In this document: positions 1-8,772 of the stretch, in pieces
How the letters are laid out: the number at the start of each line of letters is the position of its first letter
How positions within the stretch are numbered: the first letter of the stretch is position 1
Source of the DNA: [Eubacterium] eligens ATCC 27750
GTDB lineage: Bacteria > Bacillota > Clostridia > Lachnospirales > Lachnospiraceae
Direction: 5' to 3'
NCBI RefSeq assembly: GCF_000146185.1
Contig: NC_012780.1
Coordinates: 248,001-312,000 of the forward strand
DNA: 64,000 nt
Position numbers and translations under genes: made by a program
The notes under the pieces: generated by a model
What the model saw: the letters and a program-made list of their open reading frames with translations, nothing else
Told to the model about the DNA's origin: nothing
Database searches by the model: none

Positions 1-70
1 TAATCGTTTCAATTTCGTCTTTAATTAGACTATCATAATATTTTTATTTTATCAACATTAAGCCTCTTAC

Positions 71-193
71 TCATACCTTATAAACTTTTTGTTGAGATAG
101 TTCAAAATCCATTTCAATATTACCATCTTTATCTTCTTTTAATTTTATAATCACATCATAATTTCTATTCTTTAATACATTTACTTTATGCCT
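71..193 (-). pseudogene. Possible coding remnant at the window edge; otherwise nothing seen in 1-243
   Basis: The minus strand has a short open stretch that reads like protein (VNVLKNRNYDVIIKLKED, then a run of acidic residues and a stop at 71-73). It is preceded by in-frame stops, and no start codon is visible. The neighbouring frame just upstream reads GDYYKGISRLLGIK before stopping, as if a frameshift separated two halves. I do not recognise the family. It could equally be chance in AT-rich DNA. The rest of 1-243 shows no gene or RNA. Confidence 0.18.
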
Positions 194-243
194 AATAATC
201 TACTAATACCCTTATAATAATCTCCTGTCAAAGTATATATAAA

Positions 244-277
244 GATGCAGCTACCACTCTACTGTGATAACTGCATC
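244..277. terminator. Inverted repeat downstream of the first Rpn-family gene
   Basis: The arms GATGCAGCTACCA and TGATAACTGCATC pair with two mismatches across a short loop, just past the stop of the minus-strand gene at 286. A perfect version of the same structure follows the second copy of the gene (5281-5310). It may be a weak terminator or a conserved end of the mobile unit. No T-tract is present. Confidence 0.4.
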
Positions 278-285
278 TGCAATAA

Positions 286-1482
286 CTACTTATTTTGTTC
301 TTCCAATAGTTTCTTTAATCTTGCTATTTCAGCATCTTTCTGGTCAGATGAGACTTTTAAAGCATTGTTTTCCGCTTCCAATTTATCTGTATGAACTGTC
401 AATTCTTCCTTTTCAGCCTTCAACCCATATGTCTGCTCTTCCAGTTCATCAATTCTCCCTGTAAGTTCATCATTCTGCTCCCTCAGATCCACAATCTCAT
501 CCTTCATTCTGTCGACCATCAACTCTGCAGTATTCCTATCCAATATTCTCAACGCTTCCGAAAACATACTGAGCACCTCCCCAGGTCTTTCCAAATACTC
601 ATTAATATCCTGGCGTACTGATTCCAGATCAGGAAATGTCTCTACAAGTTTGTCTATCTCCTGCGGTGTCTCGGCTACGAATAATGACAAGAATTTTAAT
701 CTGTCTCTTTTCATTTTCTCAGATACTAATGCATCATTATACTGACTACTGTCATAATCGTAATCCGTTATTTCTGTACGCCCTTCTTTAATATCAGAAT
801 ATCGGTATTTTCTGAATGTGTCAAGGCTTACCAGAACAAAATCCTGCAAAAGTTCTATCTTTATTCCTGTATTAAATTTCGTCTTTCCAACATGAAAATA
901 CAGTGCCTTGTCCATATCACTGATAAGGCTTTTATTACTGTCTTCAAAAAGAATAATCGTATGAACTTTCCTCATATCCTTATATGACGGTTTTGAAGAA
1001 CCATTCATTGATAGCTCATGCTTTCCCACCTGATTCTTGCCTGTAATCATTTTATACTGGCGAAGTACAAGATCTGCCGAATAACATGATATTCTCTCTG
1101 CCGGAAAGTCATACGAAATCTTCTGGATTTCTATATTGGCGATACTTCCGTCAGCCATCAGCACAACCATGTCCATAATAATCATCACACCAAGAAATTG
1201 TGAATCCTCATTTGGAAACACCTCAAGCACAGTAACCTTCTGCCCTAACAGACAGCTCACCAGCTCCGACAGTCTGTCCCTTCGCTCCGTTGGATTGAAT
1301 ATCTTCTTAAAAAATGGATCATACAATAAAGGAAGTGATTTCTTTCCCTTTAGAAAATCCTCATACCTTCCAGCCCACTCCTCATTCTTCTTAAGATACT
1401 GATATGTACTTAAACACAATGAATCCCCATTAATCTGATGCATTGCTGCATCATAATAATTCTTATTTTCTTTAATCTCCAT
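286..1482 (-). CDS. Rpn/PD-(D/E)XK nuclease family protein (PDDEXK_2 type)
   Basis: This 398-residue protein belongs to the Rpn/'PD-(D/E)XK nuclease family transposase' group, abundant in gut Clostridia. The N-terminal half has the family signature: a FNPTERR stretch, an aspartate-containing strand ending in ADGSIANIEIQ (the D...E-x-Q core), then YDFPAERISCYSADLVLRQY. Residues ~325-395 are a charged heptad coiled coil. Family members are DNA nucleases linked to recombination; activity here is inferred. A shortened relative lies at 5321-6003. Oddity: the ATG has no close Shine-Dalgarno. The strong AGAGGAGG at about 1510 is spaced for an out-of-frame GTG at 1498, so the true start is uncertain. 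No IS-like terminal inverted repeats were found around it. Confidence 0.85.
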   Translation of the reverse strand: MEIKENKNYYDAAMHQINGDSLCLSTYQYLKKNEEWAGRYEDFLKGKKSLPLLYDPFFKKIFNPTERRDRLSELVSCLLGQKVTVLEVFPNEDSQFLGVMIIMDMVVLMADGSIANIEIQKISYDFPAERISCYSADLVLRQYKMITGKNQVGKHELSMNGSSKPSYKDMRKVHTIILFEDSNKSLISDMDKALYFHVGKTKFNTGIKIELLQDFVLVSLDTFRKYRYSDIKEGRTEITDYDYDSSQYNDALVSEKMKRDRLKFLSLFVAETPQEIDKLVETFPDLESVRQDINEYLERPGEVLSMFSEALRILDRNTAELMVDRMKDEIVDLREQNDELTGRIDELEEQTYGLKAEKEELTVHTDKLEAENNALKVSSDQKDAEIARLKKLLEEQNK

Positions 1483-1579
1483 AAAATATACGACACTAGT
1501 GTTCTACCTCCTCTGAATTAATAAACATGCACATTTGTATACTCACAGTATCATACATATATGCTGTTGTAAATATACA

Positions 1580-1640
1580 TGTCGTAATCTGTCGGTTTTA
1601 TGTCGTAATCGGTTGATTTTATGTCGCGAACGGTATTTTA
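1580..1640. repeat. Three tandem ~21-bp units, each beginning TGTCG
   Basis: Units at 1580-1600, 1601-1621 and 1622-1640 each begin TGTCG and end TTTTA, with a variable middle. The last unit abuts the -35 of the DUF4012 gene promoter. A 20-base piece spanning units 2 and 3 (GTTGATTTTATGTCGCGAAC) recurs exactly at 5247-5266 beside the second Rpn-family gene. The repeat therefore travels with these genes or marks an element end. It could also act as an operator. Confidence 0.6.
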
Positions 1641-1669
1641 TTGTAAACCAAATAAATATCTGTTATACT
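1641..1669 (+). promoter_or_regulatory. Candidate sigma-A promoter for the DUF4012 gene
   Basis: TTGTAA and TATACT are separated by 17 bases, about 55 bases before the start codon at 1725. The tandem TGTCG repeats end directly upstream. Confidence 0.5.
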
Positions 1670-1724
1670 GAGACATTGTGATTTATACACAATATTTAAA
1701 TAGCAAATTTACAAGGAGGAACTA

Positions 1725-3590
1725 ATGGAAGAATTATTCTCTGATTCTAAAGATACTGATGAGAGCTTTGCGTATGAAAATGAGTATCATGTCCACCATG
1801 AACATCACCATAGCCATCACTCTCACAAAAGACATAAAAAAAGTCATAAACTCCGGATTGCATTGATAGTTATTGCCTGCATTTTTGTTGCTTTAGGAAT
1901 AACTGGTGCAATAGGAATTAATGTTGCAAAGAAAGAAGTTAATAATGTAAAACAGCAGGCATATGAACTTAAAGGTAATCTTAAAAATGTTATGTCAGCA
2001 GTACAGGCACAGAACCCGGAGGCTGCACTTTCAGCATGCGATATGCTTGATGAGTCGGTAACAAAACTCAACCAGACCATGGATGGCGGTATATGGAAAT
2101 TTGCAGCTAAATTTCCTGCAACTAAAGGATATATGACCTCTGTGAAACAGTTACTTAATGCTGTAAATGATGCTTCTTCAGAAATAGTAAGACCAGCAAT
2201 TCAGGTATTGAGTGATTATCCTATGTCAGGACTTAAAGTTGACGATGGGTTCAGCATATCAACAATTAATGCATATATAGCTTTACTTGAAGATATTGAA
2301 CCTAAAATAGATGAAATATCAGAAACCATGAAAAATATCAATCTGCCAATGGGATTAAACAGCATGATTTCTGAATATGCTGATCAGCTTGTTTCTATGA
2401 CAACATCTTATGATGATGCCAAAGAATTTCTGCCACTCTTCCAGATATTTGTCGGAGACGGAAGTGACAGAACATACCTTCTGACTGCGCAGAATTCTTC
2501 TGAACTCAGGGCATCCGGTGGTTTCCCTGGTTCTATAGGAACAATCCGCATAAGAGATGGAGTATTAACAATTGGTGATTTCCAAAGCGAACCTAAAGTT
2601 CTTGCCCAGCATACATCTGCGAACTCACAGATAACCGATTTAGAATATGAATTGTTTGGTGCATGGATATATAATCCTCGAGATGCATGTTTTGATCCTG
2701 ACTTTGAAAGAACCGGATATATATGGGCTGTTGCCTATGAAGAACGAAACAACGAAAGTGTTGACGGAGTAGTTTCGCTTACACCTACTATTATTCAGGA
2801 TTTACTCGGCATTGTAGGTGATATTACATTGTCAGATGGAACAGAACTCACAAGTGAAAATGCTACTAAGGTTTTGCAGTACGATATGTATTATAAATAT
2901 CTTGATGCTTCTCATGCAAGCACTATGAACGAAAGCAATAATTATGTTGATGATTTGTTTTCTGAGACGGCTAAAACAGCCATGGCTAAGCTTGTAGATA
3001 ATTTCGATATCAAGAAAGTTAGTGATTATTATAAGATATTAGCCGATGGCGCAAAGAAGCGTACAGTAATGATGTGGATGAAAGATGAAAACGAACAGGA
3101 ACTCGTCCGTAACGCTGGTTACTCAGGAACTCTTAATTTCGATCCTGAAAACCCTGAAACAGGTGTATATTTTAACTTCACTGACCCGTGTAAACTCGGC
3201 TGGTTCCTTGATATTAACACTGAAGTAAGCGAGCCAGTAATTAACGACGATGGTACCCGTACTTACGAGGTAACTGCCACATATGGCAATGTCATTACTA
3301 ACGAAGACATTACTAACGGCAGTACATACATTATCGGCAACTACGGCGGCCGCATAAGCGGTTACGCACATATATTTGCTCCAGCTGGCGGAACAATATC
3401 CGACTTTAAGGCAAGTAATGGTGGAAAAATGTATATGAATGAATACCATGATCATCAAGTAGCTTATATGTTTGGTATCGGTATAGCCCCTGGCTCACAG
3501 CTGACAATTACTTACAAAGTAACAACTGCTGCCGGTGTGACAACCCCGCTTGGCGTCAACACTACCCCTACTCTGCAGGAGTATAGGTAA
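1725..3590 (+). CDS. DUF4012 family membrane-anchored protein with His-rich N-terminus
   Basis: The start follows AAGGAGGAACTA. Residues ~20-44 are a histidine/lysine-rich cytoplasmic head (HVHHEHHHSHHSHKRHKK). One transmembrane helix (~45-68) follows, then a long extracytoplasmic part. The DUF4012 hallmark is at ~245-285: RTYLLTAQNSSELRASGGF, then G-rich strands. The biochemical role of DUF4012 is not established; members are surface proteins in Actinobacteria and Clostridia. The His cluster could bind metal ions, but that is inference. The gene stands alone, with its own promoter and a terminator at 3606-3635. Confidence 0.85.
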   Translation: MEELFSDSKDTDESFAYENEYHVHHEHHHSHHSHKRHKKSHKLRIALIVIACIFVALGITGAIGINVAKKEVNNVKQQAYELKGNLKNVMSAVQAQNPEAALSACDMLDESVTKLNQTMDGGIWKFAAKFPATKGYMTSVKQLLNAVNDASSEIVRPAIQVLSDYPMSGLKVDDGFSISTINAYIALLEDIEPKIDEISETMKNINLPMGLNSMISEYADQLVSMTTSYDDAKEFLPLFQIFVGDGSDRTYLLTAQNSSELRASGGFPGSIGTIRIRDGVLTIGDFQSEPKVLAQHTSANSQITDLEYELFGAWIYNPRDACFDPDFERTGYIWAVAYEERNNESVDGVVSLTPTIIQDLLGIVGDITLSDGTELTSENATKVLQYDMYYKYLDASHASTMNESNNYVDDLFSETAKTAMAKLVDNFDIKKVSDYYKILADGAKKRTVMMWMKDENEQELVRNAGYSGTLNFDPENPETGVYFNFTDPCKLGWFLDINTEVSEPVINDDGTRTYEVTATYGNVITNEDITNGSTYIIGNYGGRISGYAHIFAPAGGTISDFKASNGGKMYMNEYHDHQVAYMFGIGIAPGSQLTITYKVTTAAGVTTPLGVNTTPTLQEYR

Positions 3591-3605
3591 AATTAAACTA
3601 ATTAT

Positions 3606-3635
3606 GGCGGCTCAATGTTATGAAATTGAACCGCC
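3606..3635 (+). terminator. Rho-independent terminator after the DUF4012 gene
   Basis: GGCGGCTCAAT and ATTGAACCGCC form an 11-bp stem with one G-U type mismatch, followed by TTTAATTATTTATTT. Confidence 0.75.
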
Positions 3636-3672
3636 TTTAATTATTTATTTGATGCTAATGCTATTTTTCAAT

Positions 3673-3818
3673 TATTGGAGACATTTTTAAACTCACATAA
3701 TAATACTTGCCCTCATATTTATCATAAGCGCTACATAATCCTGCAAACTGTAAATTGTAAATATTCTTTATAAAATAAAAGACACCCGCAATAAATAATG
3801 CGAGTGCCTTTCAACCAA
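3673..3818 (-). other. Intergenic stretch with a possible coding remnant (3636-3893)
   Basis: The minus strand stays open for 48 codons and reads plausibly as the end of a protein: a hydrophobic start (ALFIAGVFYFIKNIY), then QFAGLCSAYDKYEGKYYYVS and a stop at 3673. It has no start codon, and it overlaps the hairpin at 3781-3808 that looks like the terminator of the next gene. One of the two readings must be wrong. Family not recognised. Confidence 0.2.
3781..3808 (-). terminator. Terminator of the Abi-family gene
   Basis: On the minus strand GGCACTCGCA pairs with TGCGGGTGTC (10 bp, two G-U pairs) and is followed by TTTTATTTT. It lies 86 bases past the stop codon at 3894. Confidence 0.65.
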
Positions 3819-3893
3819 AATCAATATGGTTATCTCTGTAGTAGTATACTAACATATCTGTTATTTAATTACAATAAATTTTAAAATTTATTT

Positions 3894-4913
3894 TTATTTA
3901 TTTTCAACTTTTCTATCAAATGTATTGTAATTAATTTTTTCTTTTTTTAACTCAACCAATATCTTTAAATCATCAATGTCTTTTATTCCCATTTGCCCAC
4001 GAATATTATCAAATGCATTTTGCGATACTTCTTTTTTTATGGCACTCAGCATCTCTATAAATTCCTTCATCATATTTTTAAATTCTGAAGCGGGTAAATA
4101 ATATTTAAAATAAATTAATAAATCCATCAATTTCTTCTCAGTATCTTTTGAGTAAGATGCTCTTAATTGTTTAAAATATTTTTCTTTTATTCTTCCTTTT
4201 TTACTTTTGTCTTTTGTTTCTGTAATGCAATAAATCCTTTCATTATGAGCACACGAGTTTCTAACTTTTCTAAGCCAATGTAAACTTCCAATTAATAATT
4301 TAACATCTGGATACCCTTTTTCATCAATCATACCATATAATTCACATAAACTATGTTTAACAATCATTTTACTATTGTTCAACACATCAATAAATGTTGA
4401 AAAATTTATAACCTTTATCATTATCCATGTCGGAATTGATGTGTGTTGATTCATGTAAAACTTTACATAATCCAACTGGCTTTTACTTAATTCACTATAT
4501 GCTGAAGAAATTGCACTTATTTTATTTTGTAACCTTGCCTTTTCCGAATATGCATTCGCATCATACCAAGGTATTTTTCCATTATCATTACACTGATCAA
4601 ATTTATACCCTGTTAATGTCCTAACTTCTTCTTCAATCTGTGTAATATATCTAAGTAAAAAACTCCTTAACTTCTCATCAAATTTTTTTAATTCATAAAT
4701 ATTTGCCAAATCAGTATTAGGTAAATAAATATGTTTTCCAGTATTATCTATTCCGCAGATAAACGGATATTTATAACCATTAACAATATTAAAATATCCC
4801 ATTCTAACAAGAATTTCTTTATCTTTAGTACTATTATTACAAGTAATTTTCTTATTATTTCTCAATTTTTTCAACTGTTGATTATATGTCAAAAAAACTT
4901 TTTCCTCACTCAT
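3894..4913 (-). CDS. Abi family protein (Abi_2/AbiD-AbiF type, HEPN motif)
   Basis: The 339-residue protein matches the Abi-like family: N-terminal YNQQLKKLRNN, the RMGYFNIVNGYKYPF stretch, IEEEVRTLTGYKF, and C-terminal WLRKVRNSCAHNERIYC. The R-N-x-x-x-H part of the last motif (Rx4H) is the HEPN ribonuclease signature known in this family. Members cause abortive infection, presumably by RNA cleavage that kills or arrests phage-infected cells; that role is inferred here. A longer open frame begins at 4952, but AAGGAG sits nine bases before the ATG at 4913, so the shorter start is preferred. The gene is monocistronic and AT-rich. Confidence 0.85.
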   Translation of the reverse strand: MSEEKVFLTYNQQLKKLRNNKKITCNNSTKDKEILVRMGYFNIVNGYKYPFICGIDNTGKHIYLPNTDLANIYELKKFDEKLRSFLLRYITQIEEEVRTLTGYKFDQCNDNGKIPWYDANAYSEKARLQNKISAISSAYSELSKSQLDYVKFYMNQHTSIPTWIMIKVINFSTFIDVLNNSKMIVKHSLCELYGMIDEKGYPDVKLLIGSLHWLRKVRNSCAHNERIYCITETKDKSKKGRIKEKYFKQLRASYSKDTEKKLMDLLIYFKYYLPASEFKNMMKEFIEMLSAIKKEVSQNAFDNIRGQMGIKDIDDLKILVELKKEKINYNTFDRKVENK

Positions 4914-5280
4914 AATGTGCTCCTTGTACCATTTCATTAAATTAATCGCCAATAATGTAATTCATATATTACATACAGTAAATGTTCAAGAATATAAAAA
5001 TTATAGATTTTACTTTCCAACTTAGAGAGGCTACTTCTTGTGTCCTCTCATCTTCTATATATATTTATTAAATTTTAATAATTTCCTACTTTTAAATAAT
5101 AATATCCATAACATTGAATCAATCATCCTGTTCTAATTAATAGATTTCTATTAAAAATTCATGACTAATCCAACTGCTAATTTCGATTTAAACTGTTATT
5201 ATAGTATCATATTGACTTTGATTTATCAAGTTCTTGCTATGAGTCCGTTGATTTTATGTCGCGAACGTTTCTATGTAAAA
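4914..5280. other. Gene-free stretch between Abi gene and second Rpn copy
   Basis: No convincing coding region is visible on either strand. The only structure noted is a 20-base copy (5247-5266) of the TGTCG repeat found at 1612-1631. The rest is AT-rich sequence, probably including the Abi promoter just above 4913. Confidence 0.5.
5247..5266. repeat. Second copy of the TGTCGCGAAC repeat
   Basis: GTTGATTTTATGTCGCGAAC is identical to 1612-1631. Here it lies on the 3' side of the truncated Rpn gene, whereas at the first locus it is on the 5' side. Confidence 0.6.
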
Positions 5281-5310
5281 TGCAGTTATCACATCCCTAT
5301 GATAACTGCA
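5281..5310. terminator. Perfect inverted repeat downstream of the second Rpn copy
   Basis: TGCAGTTATCA and TGATAACTGCA are perfect 11-bp arms around an 8-base loop, just beyond the gene end at 5321. It is homologous to the imperfect hairpin at 244-277. The lack of a T-tract leaves open whether it is a terminator or a mobile-unit end. Confidence 0.5.
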
Positions 5311-5320
5311 TCTATATTAA

Positions 5321-6003
5321 CTACTTATTCTGTTCTTTCAACTGTCTCTTTAGCCTTGCTATCTCAACGTCTTTCTCTGCACTCAGTTTATCAGATGCTT
5401 CACTTCTCTTCTTCAACTCTTCTGAAAACATACTGAGCACCTCCTCTGGTCTTTCCATATACTCACTAATATCACGATGTACTCCTTCAAGGTCAGGAAA
5501 TATCCCGATAAGCTGCTCTATCTCCTGTGGAGTTTCAGCTACGAATAACGACAGGTACTTCAGACGGTCAAGCTTCATCTTCTCCGTCACAGCTTTGTCC
5601 TTATACTGTGTACTGTCATAGTCACATTCCCGTATCTCAGTACGCCCTTTCTTGACATCAGCATATCGGTATTTCCTAAATGTTTCAAGACTTATCAATA
5701 CATAATCCTGCAAAAGGTCTATCTCAATCCCAGTATTGAACTTCGTATTTCCTACATGAAAATATAACTCCTTATTCAACTCACTGATAAGACTGCTGCT
5801 ACTGTTCTCAAAAAAAATAATAGTATGAACCGGCCTCATATCCTTATATGATGGCTTTGAAGAACCATTCAGCAAATTGTTCAACGAAGTACTCATCGAT
5901 TCCCCAGTCTTTCCTAACTCACTTTTGCCTGCCAGCTGCTTGTACTGGCGCAGTACAAGGTCCGCCGAGTAACACGATATTCTCGCTGCTGGAAAATCAT
6001 ATA
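5321..6003 (-). pseudogene. 5'-truncated Rpn/PD-(D/E)XK family gene
   Basis: This frame is homologous to the C-terminal two thirds of the gene at 286-1482. It starts abruptly at YDFPAARISCYSADLVLRQY (about 6003) and runs through NGSSKPSYKDMR and FVAETPQEIEQL to a short coiled tail. The first ~115 residues, including the strand with the catalytic D and E-x-Q, are missing, and no start codon precedes the homologous part. An internal ATG at 5896 could give a 191-residue product without the nuclease core. The coiled-coil tail is also much shorter than in the intact copy. The break coincides with the 3' end of the next gene (6028), suggesting an insertion or deletion there. Confidence 0.75.
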
Positions 6004-6027
6004 ATGTAATTATTCCGTTTAAGAATT

Positions 6028-6498
6028 TTATTTCTTAGTATTTCCCTCATATGCATCATTAACACATTTATAAATTGCCTCTATTTTTTCATTAATAATC
6101 TTAAATTCTTCCGCTTGTTCATCCTGTTCATAGTTACGGTTATTTCCACACTCAGCTAGATAACTTTCCAATTCATTAATCTTACTTTTTAGTTCTTTAT
6201 AAAAATCTCGATTAGTGTACTTAAAATATAAGGCACTTCTTAGCATAGCATCAAGTTCATCTACTAATTTACTAAAATCTTTCATTCTTTCGTCTTCGAA
6301 CCTTATATATCTTCTTGCTTCCGGAATCTTATATATTAAAAAATCATCAAATATCACATTATAGTATTTTGCCATAGAATTGCTATGATTAATTCTTTCC
6401 GTCTGTTCATATGTTTTTTTGAACAAAATTATATTGCCTAATAATGTAAAAGCACCAACCACAGCGCCAGCAACAGTACATATAGCACTGATACTCAT
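6028..6498 (-). CDS. Hypothetical membrane-anchored helical protein
   Basis: The 156-residue product has an N-terminal transmembrane helix (residues ~3-27, ending NIILFKKTYEQTERI), then a charged, largely helical cytoplasmic domain with two runs of heptad-like spacing. Family not recognised. The frame opens with GTG at 6510, but that GTG overlaps the GGAAGAGGGTGA ribosome site; the ATG at 6498 is correctly spaced and preferred. It is the last gene of the minus-strand set that includes the STAS-like and GHKL proteins, 24 bases downstream of the former. Confidence 0.6.
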   Translation of the reverse strand: MSISAICTVAGAVVGAFTLLGNIILFKKTYEQTERINHSNSMAKYYNVIFDDFLIYKIPEARRYIRFEDERMKDFSKLVDELDAMLRSALYFKYTNRDFYKELKSKINELESYLAECGNNRNYEQDEQAEEFKIINEKIEAIYKCVNDAYEGNTKK

Positions 6499-6522
6499 AT
6501 CATATGTCACCCTCTTCCATAA

Positions 6523-6807
6523 TTACAACTTCCGTTTAATTGATTCAGCTATATCCAGTGTAGCAGCCTTAATTGTAAGACGGCTTTCAGTATTTGCTAA
6601 TCCTATCTGATTAACTATATCAGAGAAAAGTCCTTGAACAAAGGATGATGCTATCATCTCTATATAGTCAGGAAATTCAATTTCAAAATTCTTGCTAATA
6701 TCTAATTTGCCTTTTATCTGTTCTTCATATATAGAAACTCCATATTCATATCCCGCTAAATTAGGAATTGATTTATCAAACTCAAGTACTATTGAATTAT
6801 CCATCAT
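6523..6807 (-). CDS. STAS-like protein (DUF4325 type)
   Basis: The 94-residue protein resembles the DUF4325 STAS-like family: a central strand-helix segment IEFPDYIEMIASSFVQGLF (compare the usual DF..v..i..SF...lf pattern), followed by a C-terminal strand and helix. Such proteins usually sit beside a GHKL ATPase, as here. The pair recalls anti-sigma/anti-anti-sigma switches, but the partners and output are unknown. Its ATG overlaps the stop of the upstream ATPase gene (ATGA), so the two are probably translationally coupled in fixed ratio. Ribosome site AAGGAG is clear. Confidence 0.65.
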   Translation of the reverse strand: MMDNSIVLEFDKSIPNLAGYEYGVSIYEEQIKGKLDISKNFEIEFPDYIEMIASSFVQGLFSDIVNQIGLANTESRLTIKAATLDIAESIKRKL

Positions 6808-7979
6808 TCAATACTCTCCTTCTTTATTACATAACTTAAATTATACATAGTTCCTGGGAGATACACATCTACATCTCTTATAACACCATCTTCTGGAATT
6901 GAATTAATATAATCATTATTCTTATTGAATCCTATAAATTCCTCTTTGTTAAATCTCATATGATCCGCATAAAAAAATAAAGCTCTGTTACCCGATGCCA
7001 TATAACATAACTGATCTGATGCTTTTTCTCCTAATGAAGATATCAGACTGGTTAAACCTCTGCCACCAGTCTTATTCTTTTGTATGCTTCCAGATATTTT
7101 ATCCTGAAAACTGGATATGGTATAAAAATCTTTTTCAGAATATTTATCTGAGAAATACCTTTCATGATTATTCTTAGCTTTTTTTACCCAGATATGTCTT
7201 TCATTGACTTCTTGTGATGACTTCATTTTATTCATCAGTGGAACATAGAACAATTCCTTTGAAAAATTAACAACACATGCATTCAAACCATAATAATTAT
7301 CTAAATCATCCGCTGTGCTTTTATATGTATCATCAGTTAAATCTAAATCTATGAGACAATCTGTTTTCGCATGTTCACCAGAATTTCCTACTAACTCTAT
7401 CAAAACTTCTGTCAATTCATCAACACTGCTCTCATTAATACAATTATTCTTTAGAAAACACCTTATATCTGTCATTAATTTAGATAAACATTTTTTATCA
7501 CAATAATCCTGATATGTAAACACTTTCCTGAAATGTTTTCTATCTAAATCATACTTGAATTTCTTTTCGAATATATCAAAACCATCATTGACATTATTTA
7601 AACACGAATATTTAAATCCTTCTGTCCATATACTATCTGTAACTTTATAACAAATATATACTTTCCTATGATATTTCTCCATAACAATATGAATTACACA
7701 TTCCAACACAATATATACCAGCTTATCGTTAAAAGATGTCTCACCAATATCCAGCATTATAGGATACTTAAGGGCACTGTACTTGACAACTGTATAATGT
7801 AAAAGATGAATTATATCTCTCATTCCAGTCCCTGTAATAACATTCTTATGATACTCTATTAAAAAACATTTCAATTTTCTTCCGTTATCATTACATGTAC
7901 TCAATCTAATCCTACGCTTATAATACCTATCTCTACATGTAAATGGATTCTCTAATATTAAAAGTTCATCATTTTTCAT
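6804..7979 (-). CDS. GHKL (histidine-kinase-like) ATP-binding protein
   Basis: The C-terminal half has an N-box-like ELTEVLIELVGNSGEHA, with the Mg/ATP-binding N and E, and a G-box KTGGRGLTSLI. Between them the usual D-x-G-x-G box is replaced by ACVVNFSKE. The N-terminal ~180 residues are unrecognised, and no phospho-acceptor His domain is evident, so this is not a classical sensor kinase. It pairs with the STAS-like gene through an ATGA overlap. The frame could start at 8027 inside the upstream gene, but AGAGGG is nine bases before the ATG at 7979, just past the upstream stop; that start is preferred (391 residues). Confidence 0.65.
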   Translation of the reverse strand: MKNDELLILENPFTCRDRYYKRRIRLSTCNDNGRKLKCFLIEYHKNVITGTGMRDIIHLLHYTVVKYSALKYPIMLDIGETSFNDKLVYIVLECVIHIVMEKYHRKVYICYKVTDSIWTEGFKYSCLNNVNDGFDIFEKKFKYDLDRKHFRKVFTYQDYCDKKCLSKLMTDIRCFLKNNCINESSVDELTEVLIELVGNSGEHAKTDCLIDLDLTDDTYKSTADDLDNYYGLNACVVNFSKELFYVPLMNKMKSSQEVNERHIWVKKAKNNHERYFSDKYSEKDFYTISSFQDKISGSIQKNKTGGRGLTSLISSLGEKASDQLCYMASGNRALFFYADHMRFNKEEFIGFNKNNDYINSIPEDGVIRDVDVYLPGTMYNLSYVIKKESIE

Positions 7980-7998
7980 TTCCCTCATCCCTCTGATT

Positions 7999-8772
7999 TC
8001 AGCTTTTCCCCTTCCCCATAGCCTCAAGCAACAAAACCACCGAAGCCACTGCCGACGGAGTCATCTTGTATTTCTTTTTCAGCCCCGAAATAAACATTTC
8101 ATCTTGTGTAATATAAGCCTGTTTCAACTGGTCTATCGTAAGAAATGCGTACTTTGTACCATCTATCATAGCAGAACTTTTATCTTGCTTCAGGCTGCTT
8201 TCATAACCATCCTTATTAAATTTAACATCCAATTTTTCATTTCCAAATTTATGATATAATAAAAATTGTGTTTTACCACCTTCAACTAAATCTCTATAGA
8301 AAGCAAATATGCTTCCATTTATCTGCTTTGCTGTGACATTAATTGGCTGTCCATTAACTCTGAAATACTTCAATTCCCTATTAATACTTTCAGCTATAGA
8401 ATCGTAAAATCCATCAAGTGTAAAATGTTCTCCCTTTTTATAATCATATTTCGGACTTAATTTGGCTGATATACTTGTTCCCCATGTTTTCTTGCCAACA
8501 GACATTTTATTACTTCTTCCAACAAAAAGAATTCCTATTTCGTGGAATTCAATAAACCCATTAAAACCAATATGATTAACCATTAACGAAAATTCCAACG
8601 GACTGATGAATGGACCCGGCTCATATACATTCCTATTTGTCTTTCTATTCTCCCATTCATAATCCATAGCTCTGTTAGTTCTTAACAAATCCCAATATGT
8701 CGTATTAGAATATGTTAATATTATCTTATTATCCTTATGTGTTAAATTATCAAGTCCTACTGTCATAATCAT
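7999..8772 (-). CDS. Hypothetical protein in the GHKL/STAS-like cassette
   Basis: The 257-residue soluble protein has no transmembrane segment. I do not recognise its family. Visible features are mixed alpha/beta composition, an N-terminal strand-rich region (NKIILTYSNTTYWDLLRTN), GFNGFIEFHEIGILFVGRSN at ~68-88, and a basic C-terminal helix. It lies directly upstream of the GHKL gene (its stop is about 20 bases before the preferred GHKL start) and overlaps the small gene upstream by 23 bases, so it is part of the same transcript. It may be a sensor or effector for the ATPase switch, but that is inference from position only. Confidence 0.6.
   Translation of the reverse strand: MIMTVGLDNLTHKDNKIILTYSNTTYWDLLRTNRAMDYEWENRKTNRNVYEPGPFISPLEFSLMVNHIGFNGFIEFHEIGILFVGRSNKMSVGKKTWGTSISAKLSPKYDYKKGEHFTLDGFYDSIAESINRELKYFRVNGQPINVTAKQINGSIFAFYRDLVEGGKTQFLLYHKFGNEKLDVKFNKDGYESSLKQDKSSAMIDGTKYAFLTIDQLKQAYITQDEMFISGLKKKYKMTPSAVASVVLLLEAMGKGKS

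Noticed and set aside
3123..3458. 111-codon minus-strand frame
   Set aside because: It is antisense to the DUF4012 gene, lacks a ribosome site and has an unconvincing composition.
286..6003. Classical insertion sequence carrying the Rpn-family genes
   Set aside because: No terminal inverted repeats or target duplications could be matched between the two loci; only the hairpin and the 20-base repeat are shared.
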